Source of the DNA: UBA966 sp046350355
GTDB taxonomy: Bacteria > Planctomycetota > Phycisphaerae > Phycisphaerales > SM1A02
Direction of reading: 5' to 3'
DNA: 64,000 nt
NCBI GenBank assembly: GCA_046350355.1
Contig: JAXMAN010000003.1
Span: 62,001-126,000 of the forward strand
The position numbers and the translations under genes were made by a program. The notes under the pieces are model-generated. The model made no database searches. It was given only the letters and a program-made list of their open reading frames with translations, and had not been told where the DNA came from. Of this stretch, positions 1 to 8,582 are shown in pieces. Each line of letters begins with the position of its first letter. Position 1 is the stretch's first letter.

Positions 1-426
1 CGCTGGTACTCCAACAACCAGGGCTCCGCCCCGAACGAGGACAGCATGCCCGTGCTGATCTCCAACGACGGCGGCACCACCTGGACCACGCTCGAGACGG
101 TCACCGAGAACGCGGGCGCCTGGGTGAACAAGAGCTTCCGCATCTCCGACTTCGTCGCCCCCTCGGCGAACATGCGCCTGCGCTTCATCGCCCGCGACCT
201 CATCAACGGCTCGGTCGTCGAGGCCGCCGTCGACGATGTGCAGGTCATCAGCTACGACTGCACGCCGGCGATGCCCGCGGACCTGAACCACGACGGCGTC
301 GTCAACGGCGCGGACCTCGGCCTGCTCCTGGGCGGCTGGGGCCAGCCCGGCGCGACGGACATCGACGGCGACGGCGTGACCGGCGGCGCGGACCTGGGAA
401 TCCTCCTGGGCGCGTGGACGCCCTGA
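1..426 (+). CDS. 3' end of a secreted dockerin-type protein (partial)
   Basis: The reading frame is open from the first base, so the gene starts outside the window; 141 residues are visible. The first ~85 residues (SNDGGTTWTTLETV ... RFIARD ... VEAAVDDVQV) look like the beta-sandwich found after the catalytic part of secreted peptidases and adhesins. The C-terminus is a pair of dockerin-like calcium-loop motifs, DLNHDGVVNGADLGLLLGGW and DIDGDGVTGGADLGILLGAW, ending three residues after the second repeat. The same tail closes two other proteins in this window (503-3229 and 21388-22446). The catalytic or binding role of the missing N-terminal part cannot be told. Confidence 0.85.
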   Translation, partial: RWYSNNQGSAPNEDSMPVLISNDGGTTWTTLETVTENAGAWVNKSFRISDFVAPSANMRLRFIARDLINGSVVEAAVDDVQVISYDCTPAMPADLNHDGVVNGADLGLLLGGWGQPGATDIDGDGVTGGADLGILLGAWTP

Positions 427-502
427 CGCTGACGGCGAGGGCTGCGCGCGCGTCGGGCGGCGCGTGCGCAGCGGCAGGAGCGACCCCCGCCCGGAGGCCG
501 CC

Positions 503-3229
503 ATGCTTGGATCAGTGATCGCGATCGCCCTCGCCTGCGCGGCGACGGGCGCGGATGGACCGAACGCCCGCACCTTCCGCACCACGGTGCCCGACGCGGC
601 GCGCGTCCCTGCGCAGCCCGACGCGCCGCTGCTCGTGCGCTTCGACGGCGAACGCGGGCTCGCCGCGGTCGACGCGGCCGCGATGGTGGGCGCCGCGCCC
701 GGCACGCGCGTGCTCGTGCACGGACTGCGCCTGCCCGGTGCGGGCGGCGTCGTGCTGGAACTCGAGCGCTTCGAGGCGCTGCGCGCCGACGCGCGCCTGG
801 ACCGCGGACGCCTGCGCGACGACGCCACGCTCGCGCTCGCCGCGCGCGGCGTCTCCTGCTGGCGCGGGCGCATCCAGGGGGACGCGCGCTCGCATGCGTA
901 CCTCGCGGTGAGCGCCGCGGGCCTCACGGGCTGGATCGAGCAGTCGGGCGTGCGCCACGCGCTCGTGCCCGCGGATCCGCAGGCGCGCGGCCTGGTCGCG
1001 GGCGTCGCCGGCGCGGATGGCCACGTAGGCGCGGCGCTGCGCATCGTCGAGAGCCGCGGCAGCGGCAGCCCGCTGGGCATGGAGATGTGCCGCATGCTCG
1101 CGCACGAGCCCGGGGGCGGCCACGCGATGGCCGCGGGCGCGCAGGTCCCCGCGCGCCGGCGCGCGCTCGACCTCGCCGTCGACACCGACCACGAGCTCTG
1201 GCAGCTCTTCGACGACGACGCGGTCGCGACGCAGTACCTCGTCGCGCTCTGGGGCGCGATCAGCGACATCTACCTGCGCGACCACGACATCGTGATCCGC
1301 GTCTCCTACCTGCGCCTGTGGCCCAGCGCCGACGACGGCATGGACCAGTCCGATCCGCTGGGCCCCTTCCGCGACCGCTGGCAGGCGGAGATGGGCGATG
1401 TCGACCGCGACGCGGCCACCCTGATGAGCGGCCGCCGCAACCTGCCCTACGGCGGCATCGCCTGGGTCTACGCGCTCTGCTCGGACTACGCCTACTCCGT
1501 CACGGGCTACATCATCGGCACCTTCGCCGATCCCGTCGGCCCCGACCACGGCTCGTGGGACATCAACGTCTGCGCGCACGAGCTCGGGCACAACTGCGGC
1601 ACCTACCACACCCACGACTACGGCGTCGACACCTGCGCCAGCGGCACGACCCGCCGCGGCGAGATCATGAGCTACTGCCATGTGACCTCCGGCGGCAGCG
1701 CGAACATCGACCTGCGCTTCACGACGGTGACGCAGCAGTACGTGCACGACTTCGTCTCGGGCAGCGCGCCCTGCCTCGCGGGCGACTGCAACCTCAACGG
1801 CATCGACGACGCGCTTGAGATCGCGCAGGGGCTCCTCCCCGACGCCAACGGCGACGGCATCCCCGACGGCTGCCAGGACTGCGACGGCGACGGCGTGCTC
1901 GATCCCGACGCGATCGCGCTCGGCGCGCCCGACCTCGACGGCAACGGCATCCCCGATGCGTGCGATCCCGACTGCAACGGCAACGGCGTCGTCGACGCCG
2001 CCGACATCGCCGCGGCGACCTCGGAGGACGTGAACCTCGACGGCGTGCCCGACGAGTGCGAGCCCGACTGCGACGGCGACGGCCAGGCCGACTCCGCGCA
2101 GATCATCCGCACGCCCGCGCTGGACCTCGACCGCGACGGACGCCTGGACGCGTGCCAGGACTGCGACGGCGACGGCATCCGCGACCTCGACGCCGTCGAC
2201 CGCTCGCTGGCGATGTGGGTCGGCAGCTCGCAGGATGGCGCGCTGCGCGAGCTCCACGGATTCAGCGGCGTGCGGCTGCGTTCCTTCGCCGATGCGCAGA
2301 ATTCCGGCGCCGCGACCGCGCTCAACGACGTGATCCTCGCCGATGGCATGGTTCTCGCGGCGGGCGGCCGGCGCGTCTACCGCTGGGACCGGCGCTCCGG
2401 CGCCTTCCTGGGTGCGCTCGTCGTGGAGAACAACGTCGACGGCGCGCGCTCTCTCTGCATGCTTCCCGACGGGCGGCTCGCGGTCGCCTGGCAGACGCCG
2501 CCGATGGTGCGCACCTACGACGCGCAGTCGGGCGGGTCGGCCAGCACCATCATCTCGGGCGGCGGCGCCGCGAGCTCCATGCGCGACATGATCGTCTCCG
2601 CGGCGGGGACGCTGCTCGCCTCCTGCGGCGACGACCGCGTGCGCGAGTACGCGCTGCCCTCGGGCGCCTTCCTGCGCATCGCGGCGAGCGCGGCCGCGGG
2701 CTCGGACCTCGGGGGTCTCCTGGAGCTGCCCGACGGCCGCCTGCTGGTCTCCAGCCGCGGACAGGACGCGATCCTCGCCTTCGACCGTGCCAGCGGCGCC
2801 GCGCTGGGGCGCTTCGACATCGGCGCGGTCGCGGGCTCCTCCACGGCGCTCACCGACCCCGATGGCCTCGCGCTCACCGACGACGGGCGCACCGTGCTCG
2901 CCGCCTCCAACGGCTCCAACGCCGCGATCAACGGCTACCAGGTCGCCACCGGCTACTACACGCGCGCCTACCGCATCTACGCGGTGGACGCGCCCAAGCC
3001 GACGGCGATCGCGGTCGTCCCCCCGAGCGCGCTCGATGTGAACCGCGACCTCGTCCCCGACACCTGCCAGCGGGTGGGCGACATCAACGGCGACGGCGTC
3101 GTCGACGGGGCGGACCTGGGCCTGCTGCTGGGCGCCTGGGGCCTCACCGGCGGCCTGGCGGACCTGAACGCCGACGCCCGCGTGGACGGCGCCGACCTGG
3201 GCATTCTGCTGGGAAACTGGGGCGGCTGA
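503..3229 (+). CDS. secreted metzincin-type zinc metalloprotease with calcium repeats and dockerin-like tail
   Basis: A 908-residue exported protein. I chose the ATG at 503 over an in-frame start at 464 because GGAGG lies 5 nt upstream and the protein then begins with a signal peptide (MLGSVIAIALACAATGADG). The zinc site HELGHNCGTYH (about residues 359-369) fits HExxHxxGxxH of reprolysin/M12-like metzincins, and EIMSYC about 30 residues later is the Met-turn. Residues ~425-570 are Asp/Asn-rich calcium repeats (DCDGDGVLDPD type) resembling thrombospondin type 3 repeats. They are followed by a repeat-rich region that may be a propeller. The end carries two dockerin-like motifs (DINGDGVVDGADLGLLLGAW and DLNADARVDGADLGILLGNW). 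Probably an extracellular or surface protease. A rho-independent terminator follows at 3275. Confidence 0.9.
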   Translation: MLGSVIAIALACAATGADGPNARTFRTTVPDAARVPAQPDAPLLVRFDGERGLAAVDAAAMVGAAPGTRVLVHGLRLPGAGGVVLELERFEALRADARLDRGRLRDDATLALAARGVSCWRGRIQGDARSHAYLAVSAAGLTGWIEQSGVRHALVPADPQARGLVAGVAGADGHVGAALRIVESRGSGSPLGMEMCRMLAHEPGGGHAMAAGAQVPARRRALDLAVDTDHELWQLFDDDAVATQYLVALWGAISDIYLRDHDIVIRVSYLRLWPSADDGMDQSDPLGPFRDRWQAEMGDVDRDAATLMSGRRNLPYGGIAWVYALCSDYAYSVTGYIIGTFADPVGPDHGSWDINVCAHELGHNCGTYHTHDYGVDTCASGTTRRGEIMSYCHVTSGGSANIDLRFTTVTQQYVHDFVSGSAPCLAGDCNLNGIDDALEIAQGLLPDANGDGIPDGCQDCDGDGVLDPDAIALGAPDLDGNGIPDACDPDCNGNGVVDAADIAAATSEDVNLDGVPDECEPDCDGDGQADSAQIIRTPALDLDRDGRLDACQDCDGDGIRDLDAVDRSLAMWVGSSQDGALRELHGFSGVRLRSFADAQNSGAATALNDVILADGMVLAAGGRRVYRWDRRSGAFLGALVVENNVDGARSLCMLPDGRLAVAWQTPPMVRTYDAQSGGSASTIISGGGAASSMRDMIVSAAGTLLASCGDDRVREYALPSGAFLRIAASAAAGSDLGGLLELPDGRLLVSSRGQDAILAFDRASGAALGRFDIGAVAGSSTALTDPDGLALTDDGRTVLAASNGSNAAINGYQVATGYYTRAYRIYAVDAPKPTAIAVVPPSALDVNRDLVPDTCQRVGDINGDGVVDGADLGLLLGAWGLTGGLADLNADARVDGADLGILLGNWGG

Positions 3230-3274
3230 AACCAATCCCGGCGCGCGGGCCTTCCGCGCACCGATCATCCACCG

Positions 3275-3306
3275 GCCGCCCCGCGCAGCAACCGCGGGGC
3301 GGCTTT
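3275..3306 (+). terminator. rho-independent terminator
   Basis: An 11-bp GC stem (GCCGCCCCGCG / CGCGGGGCGGC) with a 7-nt loop is followed by TTTCCTGTT. It lies 45 nt after the metalloprotease stop and just before the next gene. Confidence 0.75.
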
Positions 3307-3323
3307 CCTGTTCAATAGGGACC

Positions 3324-4754
3324 ATGGATATCTCACGCCGTCGGTTCGTCCTGACCTCGCTCGCGACTCCCCTGGCGGCCTCGGCCGCGGCGATGGCCGC
3401 GGGCACGCTCGCCACCCCGCGCCGCACGCGGCCGTGGAGCGTCGAGAAGCTGCGCGTGGCGAAGGTCGGCGTCGGCGGCATGGGCTCCGCGGACCTCACC
3501 GAGGTGAGCAGCCACAAGATGGTCGAGATCGTCGCGCTCTGCGACATCGACCAGCGCCAGCTCGACGCCTGGCGGCTCGCGAGCAAGGACAAGGACGGCA
3601 AGACGAAGGAGCCGCGCTTCCCGAACGTCCCGCAGTTCCGCGACTGGCGCGAGATGTTCGCGAAGATGGGCGACAAGTTCGACGCCGTCGTCGTGAGCGT
3701 CGCCGACCACATGCACGCGCCGATCGCGATGACCGCGCTCAACGCGAACAAGCACGTCTACTGCCAGAAGCCGCTCGCGCACTCGGCGTACGAGAACCGG
3801 CAGCTCGCGAAGATCGCCACCTCGAAGCCGCAGCTCGTCACGCAGATGGGCACGCAGCGCATGGCGCGCAAGTGGCGCCGCCAGGGCTACGCGATGCTGC
3901 GCGACAACCTCATCGGCCCCGTGAAGGAGATGCACGCGTGGACCGACCGTCCCGCGGGCTGGTGGCCGCAGGGCAAGCCGCGTCCGGCGGGCAGCGACCC
4001 GATCCCCGACTACCTGAGCTGGGACCTCTTCCTGGGCACCGCGCCCGAGCGCCCGTACAAGGACGGCTACACGCCCTTCAACTGGCGCGGCACCTACGAC
4101 TGGGGCTGCGGCGCCTTCGGCGACATGGCCTGCCACATCGTGGACATGCCCTTCTACGCGCTCGAGCTCACCTATCCCACGAGCGTGCGCTGCGAGTGCA
4201 CCGACGCGACCGACGACGAGTATCCGACCGCCGAGACGGTCACGATGAAGTACCCCGCGACGCCGCGCACCGCCAAGGACGGGCTCACGCTCGTCTGGTA
4301 CGACGGCGGCCGCCAGCCCGACTACAAGGCGCTCGGCCTCCCCGAGGACTTCGCCGGCCGCAACAAGGACGGCAGCCTGGGCAAGCCGCCCTCGGACGGC
4401 GGCGTGATCCTGGTCGGCGAGAAGGGCGTCATGTACTTCCCGATCGAGGGCGCGACGCCGACGGTCTTCGCCGACGGCAAGAAGGTGAACGTCAAGGTCG
4501 AGGACCAGGCCACGACCAACCACTGGCACGACTGGGTCGACGGCGTCCTTGCCGGCAAGCCCGACAGCCTGCTCGCGCCCTTCAAGCGCGGCGGCCTGAT
4601 GTGCGAGAGCCTCTCGCTGGGCGCGGTGAGCAGCCTCGAGCCCGGCAAGACGCTCAACTACGACGCGGCCAAGTGCACCTTCACCAACAGCGAGAAGGCC
4701 GCGCTCTGGTGCCACAAGCCCTACCGCACGGGCTGGGCGGTCGAGAACCTGTGA
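3324..4754 (+). CDS. Gfo/Idh/MocA family oxidoreductase with Tat signal
   Basis: 476 residues. The N-terminus carries a twin-arginine signal (SRRRFVLTSLA then an Ala-rich stretch). A Rossmann dinucleotide site follows (KVGVGGMGSADL, about residues 48-59). The sugar-dehydrogenase signature is present as YCQKPLAHS, with Gln in place of the usual Glu of EKP, and GDMACHIVDMPFY supplies the conserved His/Asp region. Planctomycetes carry many exported or periplasmic members of this family, usually acting on sugars. The stop overlaps the next start (TGATG-type at 4752-4756). Coupling through a lipoprotein gene to an alpha-L-fucosidase suggests fucose or related glycan metabolism, but the substrate is inferred only. 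Confidence 0.9.
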   Translation: MDISRRRFVLTSLATPLAASAAAMAAGTLATPRRTRPWSVEKLRVAKVGVGGMGSADLTEVSSHKMVEIVALCDIDQRQLDAWRLASKDKDGKTKEPRFPNVPQFRDWREMFAKMGDKFDAVVVSVADHMHAPIAMTALNANKHVYCQKPLAHSAYENRQLAKIATSKPQLVTQMGTQRMARKWRRQGYAMLRDNLIGPVKEMHAWTDRPAGWWPQGKPRPAGSDPIPDYLSWDLFLGTAPERPYKDGYTPFNWRGTYDWGCGAFGDMACHIVDMPFYALELTYPTSVRCECTDATDDEYPTAETVTMKYPATPRTAKDGLTLVWYDGGRQPDYKALGLPEDFAGRNKDGSLGKPPSDGGVILVGEKGVMYFPIEGATPTVFADGKKVNVKVEDQATTNHWHDWVDGVLAGKPDSLLAPFKRGGLMCESLSLGAVSSLEPGKTLNYDAAKCTFTNSEKAALWCHKPYRTGWAVENL

Positions 4755-5215
4755 TGCGCGCACTTCGCCTGGCCGGCGCGGGCGCGCTCGCGCTGGCGTG
4801 CGCGGCGTGCTCCTCGCAGCTCTCCGCGCTGCAGGGCGAGCGCACCGTGACGCAGTGGATCGCGCCGCCGGCGGCAGGCGCGACCGGCGCGTCCGGCGCG
4901 GCGCCCGCGGCATCCGCCTCGCCCACCGCGCCGGCGGAGACGCTCGAAGTCCCTGCCGTCTTCACGCTCAAGAACCCCACGATGGGGCCGATCACGGTGC
5001 AGAGCGTGCGCGCGCCGGTGGGCGTCGAGGTCTCCACCATCCCGCCGCTGCCCGCGACCATCCGCGGCGGCGCGACGCTCGAGGTGGCCGTCATCGCGCG
5101 CTTCCGCCGCGACCGCCCCGAGGCCGTGCGCCGCATCCTGCTGGAGACGGCGAACCAGCCGCCGCTCGAGCTGCTCGTGCAGGCGCGCATGAAGCCCGAG
5201 GGCGCCCCGAAATGA
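4754..5215 (+). CDS. small lipoprotein with DUF1573-like domain
   Basis: 153 residues. A short hydrophobic leader ending ALACAACSS gives a lipobox-like cleavage site, so the mature protein should be lipid-anchored. A Pro/Ala/Ser linker (~40-60) leads to an immunoglobulin-like beta domain (FTLKNPTMGPITVQSVRAP ... LLETANQPPLELLVQ). This follows the layout of DUF1573 proteins but lacks their usual CGC motif. The start overlaps the upstream stop by one base, and the gene's own stop overlaps the fucosidase start in an ATGA, so the three genes are probably translationally coupled. The link to DUF1573 is my pattern reading, not a search result. Confidence 0.75.
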   Translation: MRALRLAGAGALALACAACSSQLSALQGERTVTQWIAPPAAGATGASGAAPAASASPTAPAETLEVPAVFTLKNPTMGPITVQSVRAPVGVEVSTIPPLPATIRGGATLEVAVIARFRRDRPEAVRRILLETANQPPLELLVQARMKPEGAPK

Positions 5216-6684
5216 TCGGGGCGGTGATCCTGGCGCTCCTCATGCAGTCCACGCCGACGACCACCGCCGCGCCGCCGAGCGCCGATCCTCCCGCGCCCGC
5301 GCCGATCGGGCCGCTTCCATCGCCCGCGCAGCTCGCCTGGAAGGAGATGGGCTTCACCGGCTTCATCCACTTCGGGCCCAACACCTTCACCGACCGCGAG
5401 TGGGGCCACGGCGACGAGCCCGCCGCCGTCTTCGCGCCCACGCAGCTCGACGCGCGCCAATGGGTGCGCGCGATGAAGGCCGCCGGCATGGGAGGCGTCG
5501 TCGTCACCGCCAAGCACCACGACGGCTTCTGCGCCTGGCCGACCGCGCTCAGCCAGCACAGCGTGCGCTCGAGCCCGTGGAAGCAGGGCCAGGGCGACGT
5601 GCTGCGCGAGCTCAGCGACGCCTGCCGCGCCGAGGGAATGCGCTTTGGCGTCTACCTCAGCCCGTGGGACCGCAACAATCCTGCGTACGGCAGCGGCGAG
5701 GCGTACAACGAGTACTTCCGCAGCCAGCTCCGCGAGGTGCTCACCTCCTACGGCCCGATCTTCGAGGTCTGGTTCGACGGCGCGTGCGGCGAAGGTCCCG
5801 ACGGCCGCCGCCAGAAGTACGACTTCGCCAGCTTCATCCGCACCGTGCGCGAGCTGCAGCCGCAGGCGGTGATCTTCTCCGACGTCGGCCCCGACATCCG
5901 CTGGGTCGGCAACGAGCAGGGCCACGCGGGCGAGACGTGCTGGAGCATGCTGCGCGCGAAGGGCCACGGCATCGGCGCGGACAACCCGCCCCCGACGCAG
6001 AGCCTCTACGAGGGCGACATCGACGGCGAAGCCTGGATCCCCGCGGAGTGCGATGTCAGCATCCGTCCCGGCTGGTTCTACCACGCGCACGAGGACGACA
6101 AGGTCAAGACGCCGGCGCAGCTCCTGGACCTGTACGAGCGCAGCGTCGGGCACAACGCGAACTTCCACCTCAATGTCCCCCCCGACCGGCGCGGCCTGAT
6201 CCACGAGAACGACGTCGCCGCGCTCGCCAAGCTCGGCGAGCTGATCCGCACGACCTACGGCTACGGCTCCGACCTGGCCGCGGGCGCGCGCGCGGTGGCG
6301 ACGCCCGTGCGCGGCGGGAGCGAGCGCTTCGCGGGCGCGCGCGTCCTCGACGGCGACGCGCACACCTACTGGGCGGCCGACGACGGCGTCCTCGCGGGCA
6401 CGGTGGAGCTGACGCTGCCGCGCGCGGTGCGATTCGACCGCGTCCAGCTGGGCGAGCCCGTCCATCTGGGCCAGCGCATCAAGCAGTTCGAGGTCGATGT
6501 CCGCGAGGGGAGCGCCTGGCGCACCGTCGCGAAGGGGACGACGGTGGGGCAGCGGCGTATCGTGCGCTTCGATCCCGTCGAGGCGGACGCCGTGCGCATC
6601 CGCGTGCTGGACGCGCGCGCGTGCCCGGCGCTCTCGGAGGTCTCGCTGCACGCGTCGCCCGCGGCGCGGACGCAGGCCAAGTGA
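5212..6684 (+). CDS. alpha-L-fucosidase, GH29, with F5/8-type C-terminal domain
   Basis: 490 residues. GH29 hallmarks are visible: FTGFIHFGPNTFTDREWG near residue 45, VVVTAKHHDGFCAWPT near 95, and EVWFDGACGEG, whose Asp (about residue 189) corresponds to the family nucleophile. Residues ~360-490 look like a discoidin/F5-F8 C carbohydrate-binding domain (DGDAHTYWAADDG ... RFDRVQLGEPVHLGQRI). The short hydrophobic N-terminus (MIGAVILALLMQS) may be a minimal signal peptide. It would release L-fucose from glycans. Overlap with the preceding lipoprotein gene (ATGA at 5212) ties it to that gene and to the oxidoreductase. Confidence 0.92.
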   Translation: MIGAVILALLMQSTPTTTAAPPSADPPAPAPIGPLPSPAQLAWKEMGFTGFIHFGPNTFTDREWGHGDEPAAVFAPTQLDARQWVRAMKAAGMGGVVVTAKHHDGFCAWPTALSQHSVRSSPWKQGQGDVLRELSDACRAEGMRFGVYLSPWDRNNPAYGSGEAYNEYFRSQLREVLTSYGPIFEVWFDGACGEGPDGRRQKYDFASFIRTVRELQPQAVIFSDVGPDIRWVGNEQGHAGETCWSMLRAKGHGIGADNPPPTQSLYEGDIDGEAWIPAECDVSIRPGWFYHAHEDDKVKTPAQLLDLYERSVGHNANFHLNVPPDRRGLIHENDVAALAKLGELIRTTYGYGSDLAAGARAVATPVRGGSERFAGARVLDGDAHTYWAADDGVLAGTVELTLPRAVRFDRVQLGEPVHLGQRIKQFEVDVREGSAWRTVAKGTTVGQRRIVRFDPVEADAVRIRVLDARACPALSEVSLHASPAARTQAK

Positions 6685-6731
6685 CGCCGCGGGCGCGTCC
6701 CCGCCGGGGTGCGGGGCAGGAAGGACCAGCC

Positions 6732-7640
6732 ATGGCGAAGTCGACGAAGACGACGAGGTCGGAAAAGTCGGAGAAGTCCCAGGCGAAGAAGAGCATCGCG
6801 GCGGCGTCGAGCATCGCCGCGGGGCGGCGTGCGAGCGCCTCGCGCAAGGGCGCGACGCCGCCGCACGCGCCGCCCGATCCGCCGCAGGCGCCGCGCCGCG
6901 TGGAGTTCAGCCTCGTCCTCGCGGGCAACGATGTCGGCGCGGAGTGGGCCGCGGTGCGCCTGCCCGAGAAGGTGCACGCGGCGCTCGGCGGCGACAAGGC
7001 GCGCATCCCCCTCGCCGGCACGGCCGACGGCTTCCCCTTCCGCACGAGCGCCACGCCGATGGAGGGGCACCACTGGTTCGTCTTCAACCGCGCGATGCGC
7101 GAGGCGACCGGCAAGACCGCCGGCGACCGCGTGAAGTTCTGCGTCTGGCGCGACCTCGAGCCGCGCGTCATCGAGACCCCCGACGACCTGCGCCGCGCGC
7201 TGCGCGGGCACAAGGCGGTCGCGGACTTCTTCGAGAAGATGAGCTTCAGCCACCGCAAGGAGATCATCGCGTGGATCGACGACGCCAAGCGCGCCGAGAC
7301 GCGCGCGCGCCGCGTCACGCAGGCGACCGCCAAGCTGGCGCAGGCGCATGCCGAGCGGCTGGCGAAGGAGGCGACGCAGAAGGTGCGCTCCGGCGAGGCC
7401 TCCGCGCAGGCGAAGAAGGCGGCGGGCGAGGCGGCGCGCGTCGCAAAGGGGCTCGCCAAGGACGCCGCGGGCTTCGCGGTCGCGGCGGCCTCGAGCGCCG
7501 CCTACGAGTACGAGGACAAGCTGCACAAGTCCGCGGTGCGCGCCGCGACGGCGATCGAGCTGGGCGCCGCGAGCGCCGCGCGCGCGCTGCGCGGGATCGT
7601 GCAGGCGCGCAAGGACCGCCGCAAGGGCGGCGGGATCTGA
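6732..7640 (+). CDS. YdeI/OmpD-associated family protein (DUF1905) with basic tails
   Basis: 302 residues, starting at an ATG behind a good AGGAAGG. The first ~55 residues are Lys/Ser/Ala-rich (AKSTKTTRSEKSEKSQAKK). The middle has a DUF1905-like domain (VEFSLVLAGNDVGAEWAAVR ... WFVFNRAMREATGKTAGDRV). A YdeI-type helical segment follows (LRGHKAVADFFEKMSFSHRK, EIIAWIDDAKRAETRARR). The last ~100 residues are Ala/Lys/Arg-rich and histone-H1-like. The YdeI family includes bacteriocin-protection proteins, but no precise function is established. The charged tails are unusual for the family and suggest nucleic-acid or polyanion binding (inference). Confidence 0.85.
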   Translation: MAKSTKTTRSEKSEKSQAKKSIAAASSIAAGRRASASRKGATPPHAPPDPPQAPRRVEFSLVLAGNDVGAEWAAVRLPEKVHAALGGDKARIPLAGTADGFPFRTSATPMEGHHWFVFNRAMREATGKTAGDRVKFCVWRDLEPRVIETPDDLRRALRGHKAVADFFEKMSFSHRKEIIAWIDDAKRAETRARRVTQATAKLAQAHAERLAKEATQKVRSGEASAQAKKAAGEAARVAKGLAKDAAGFAVAAASSAAYEYEDKLHKSAVRAATAIELGAASAARALRGIVQARKDRRKGGGI

Positions 7641-7671
7641 CGCGCGCGCCGCACCATCGCAAAAGGCACAA

Positions 7672-7699
7672 GGGCGGCGGCCGTCCGCGGCCGTCGCCC
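7672..7699. terminator. strong hairpin between convergent genes, likely bidirectional terminator
   Basis: A 12-bp stem (GGGCGGCGGCCG / CGGCCGTCGCCC, one G-T wobble) is capped by TCCG, a UNCG-type tetraloop on the RNA. It lies after the YdeI-type gene (+) and 94 nt beyond the end of the minus-strand gene at 7794. On the minus strand it is followed by TTGTGCCTTTTG, so termination in that direction is the more convincing one. Confidence 0.6.
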
Positions 7700-7793
7700 C
7701 TGTCCTGGAGAACCCGCCTGTCCGGCCAGCCCGAGGCCGGGGCGGTGACGCGTGCGGGGGCGTGTGATCCCGCGCGCGGTGTCCGGTGCCGGC

Positions 7794-8495
7794 TCAGGCG
7801 CGGCGCGCGAGCTGCGCGCGGGCCTCTCCGAGCTGCGTCAGGATGACGATGCCGCAGACCAGCGAGGCGACGTTGCCGGTGAGGATGGTGCAGATCTCGA
7901 GGATGCCCAGCGTCTTCGCGCGGGCGAGGTAGCGCTGCGGATCCATCGTGCGGCCCTGGCTGTAGGTGACGAACTCGAAGATCGCCAGCAGCAGGAGGGG
8001 GATGCCCACGATCGCGCCGATGCAGGTCGCGAAGTAGGCGAGCGCGGCGAGCAGGTTGAAGATGCCGCTGACGAGCATCGGGATGGAGACGGTCGCGGGC
8101 GGAGCGCCCTGCGGCCAGGTGTTCCAGAGCGACGGGTCGACGACGCCCGGCGAGGTCGGCGGCGCACCCGCGTAGCCACCGCCCGAAGCGGCGGCGCTCG
8201 CGGCGCCGGCGCCCGCGCCGAATCCCGCGCTGGACGCGCCCGAGGCCGCGCCCGCGCCGGCTCCGGCCACGCCCGCACCCGCGAAGGTCGAACTCCCGGA
8301 GCCCTCGGCGGGGGCGGTCGGCGGGAAGAGCGCGGCCAGCGTCGGCACCGCGCGCGCTTCCGTCCACGGGCCATCCTTGGAGTGGCCCACGGGGGTCTGT
8401 GCGATCACTCGGCCTTCGGCGATCCACCGGCGAATGGTGGCGTCGTCGGCAGGGCCGTAGCAGTTTCCGTCGCTTGCGATGATCCAGTAGTTCAT
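7794..8495 (-). CDS. membrane protein with N-terminal GYF-type domain
   Basis: 233 residues. Residues 1-55 match the GYF_2 pattern (MNYWIIASDGNCYGPADDAT then GRVIAQTPVGHSKDGPWTEA). An Ala/Gly linker (~60-110) leads to two or more membrane helices (MLVSGIFNLLAALAYFATCI, GAIVGIPLLLLAIFEFV, a further one near 205-225). Such proteins are common in planctomycetes, with unknown roles. There is no Shine-Dalgarno. Instead TACACT (minus strand, 8507-8512) lies 11 nt before the ATG inside a 12-bp inverted repeat at 8502-8528, so the transcript may be nearly leaderless and operator-controlled. Confidence 0.85.
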   Translation of the reverse strand: MNYWIIASDGNCYGPADDATIRRWIAEGRVIAQTPVGHSKDGPWTEARAVPTLAALFPPTAPAEGSGSSTFAGAGVAGAGAGAASGASSAGFGAGAGAASAAASGGGYAGAPPTSPGVVDPSLWNTWPQGAPPATVSIPMLVSGIFNLLAALAYFATCIGAIVGIPLLLLAIFEFVTYSQGRTMDPQRYLARAKTLGILEICTILTGNVASLVCGIVILTQLGEARAQLARRA

Positions 8496-8501
8496 GGCTG
8501 T

Positions 8502-8528
8502 ACAGTAGTGTAGCGGCTACAGTACTGT
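8502..8528. promoter_or_regulatory. operator-like inverted repeat in divergent promoter region
   Basis: ACAGTAGTGTAG - CGG - CTACAGTACTGT: 12-bp arms with one mismatch around a 3-nt centre. It lies between the GYF-domain gene (minus) and the N-domain gene (plus), and its left arm contains the TACACT hexamer proposed as -10 of the minus-strand gene. The binding protein is unknown. Confidence 0.55.
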
Positions 8529-8582
8529 GCGCAAGAGCCAACCGGGGTTTTTTGAGAATTCCTACAATCCCCCGTTTCCCCC

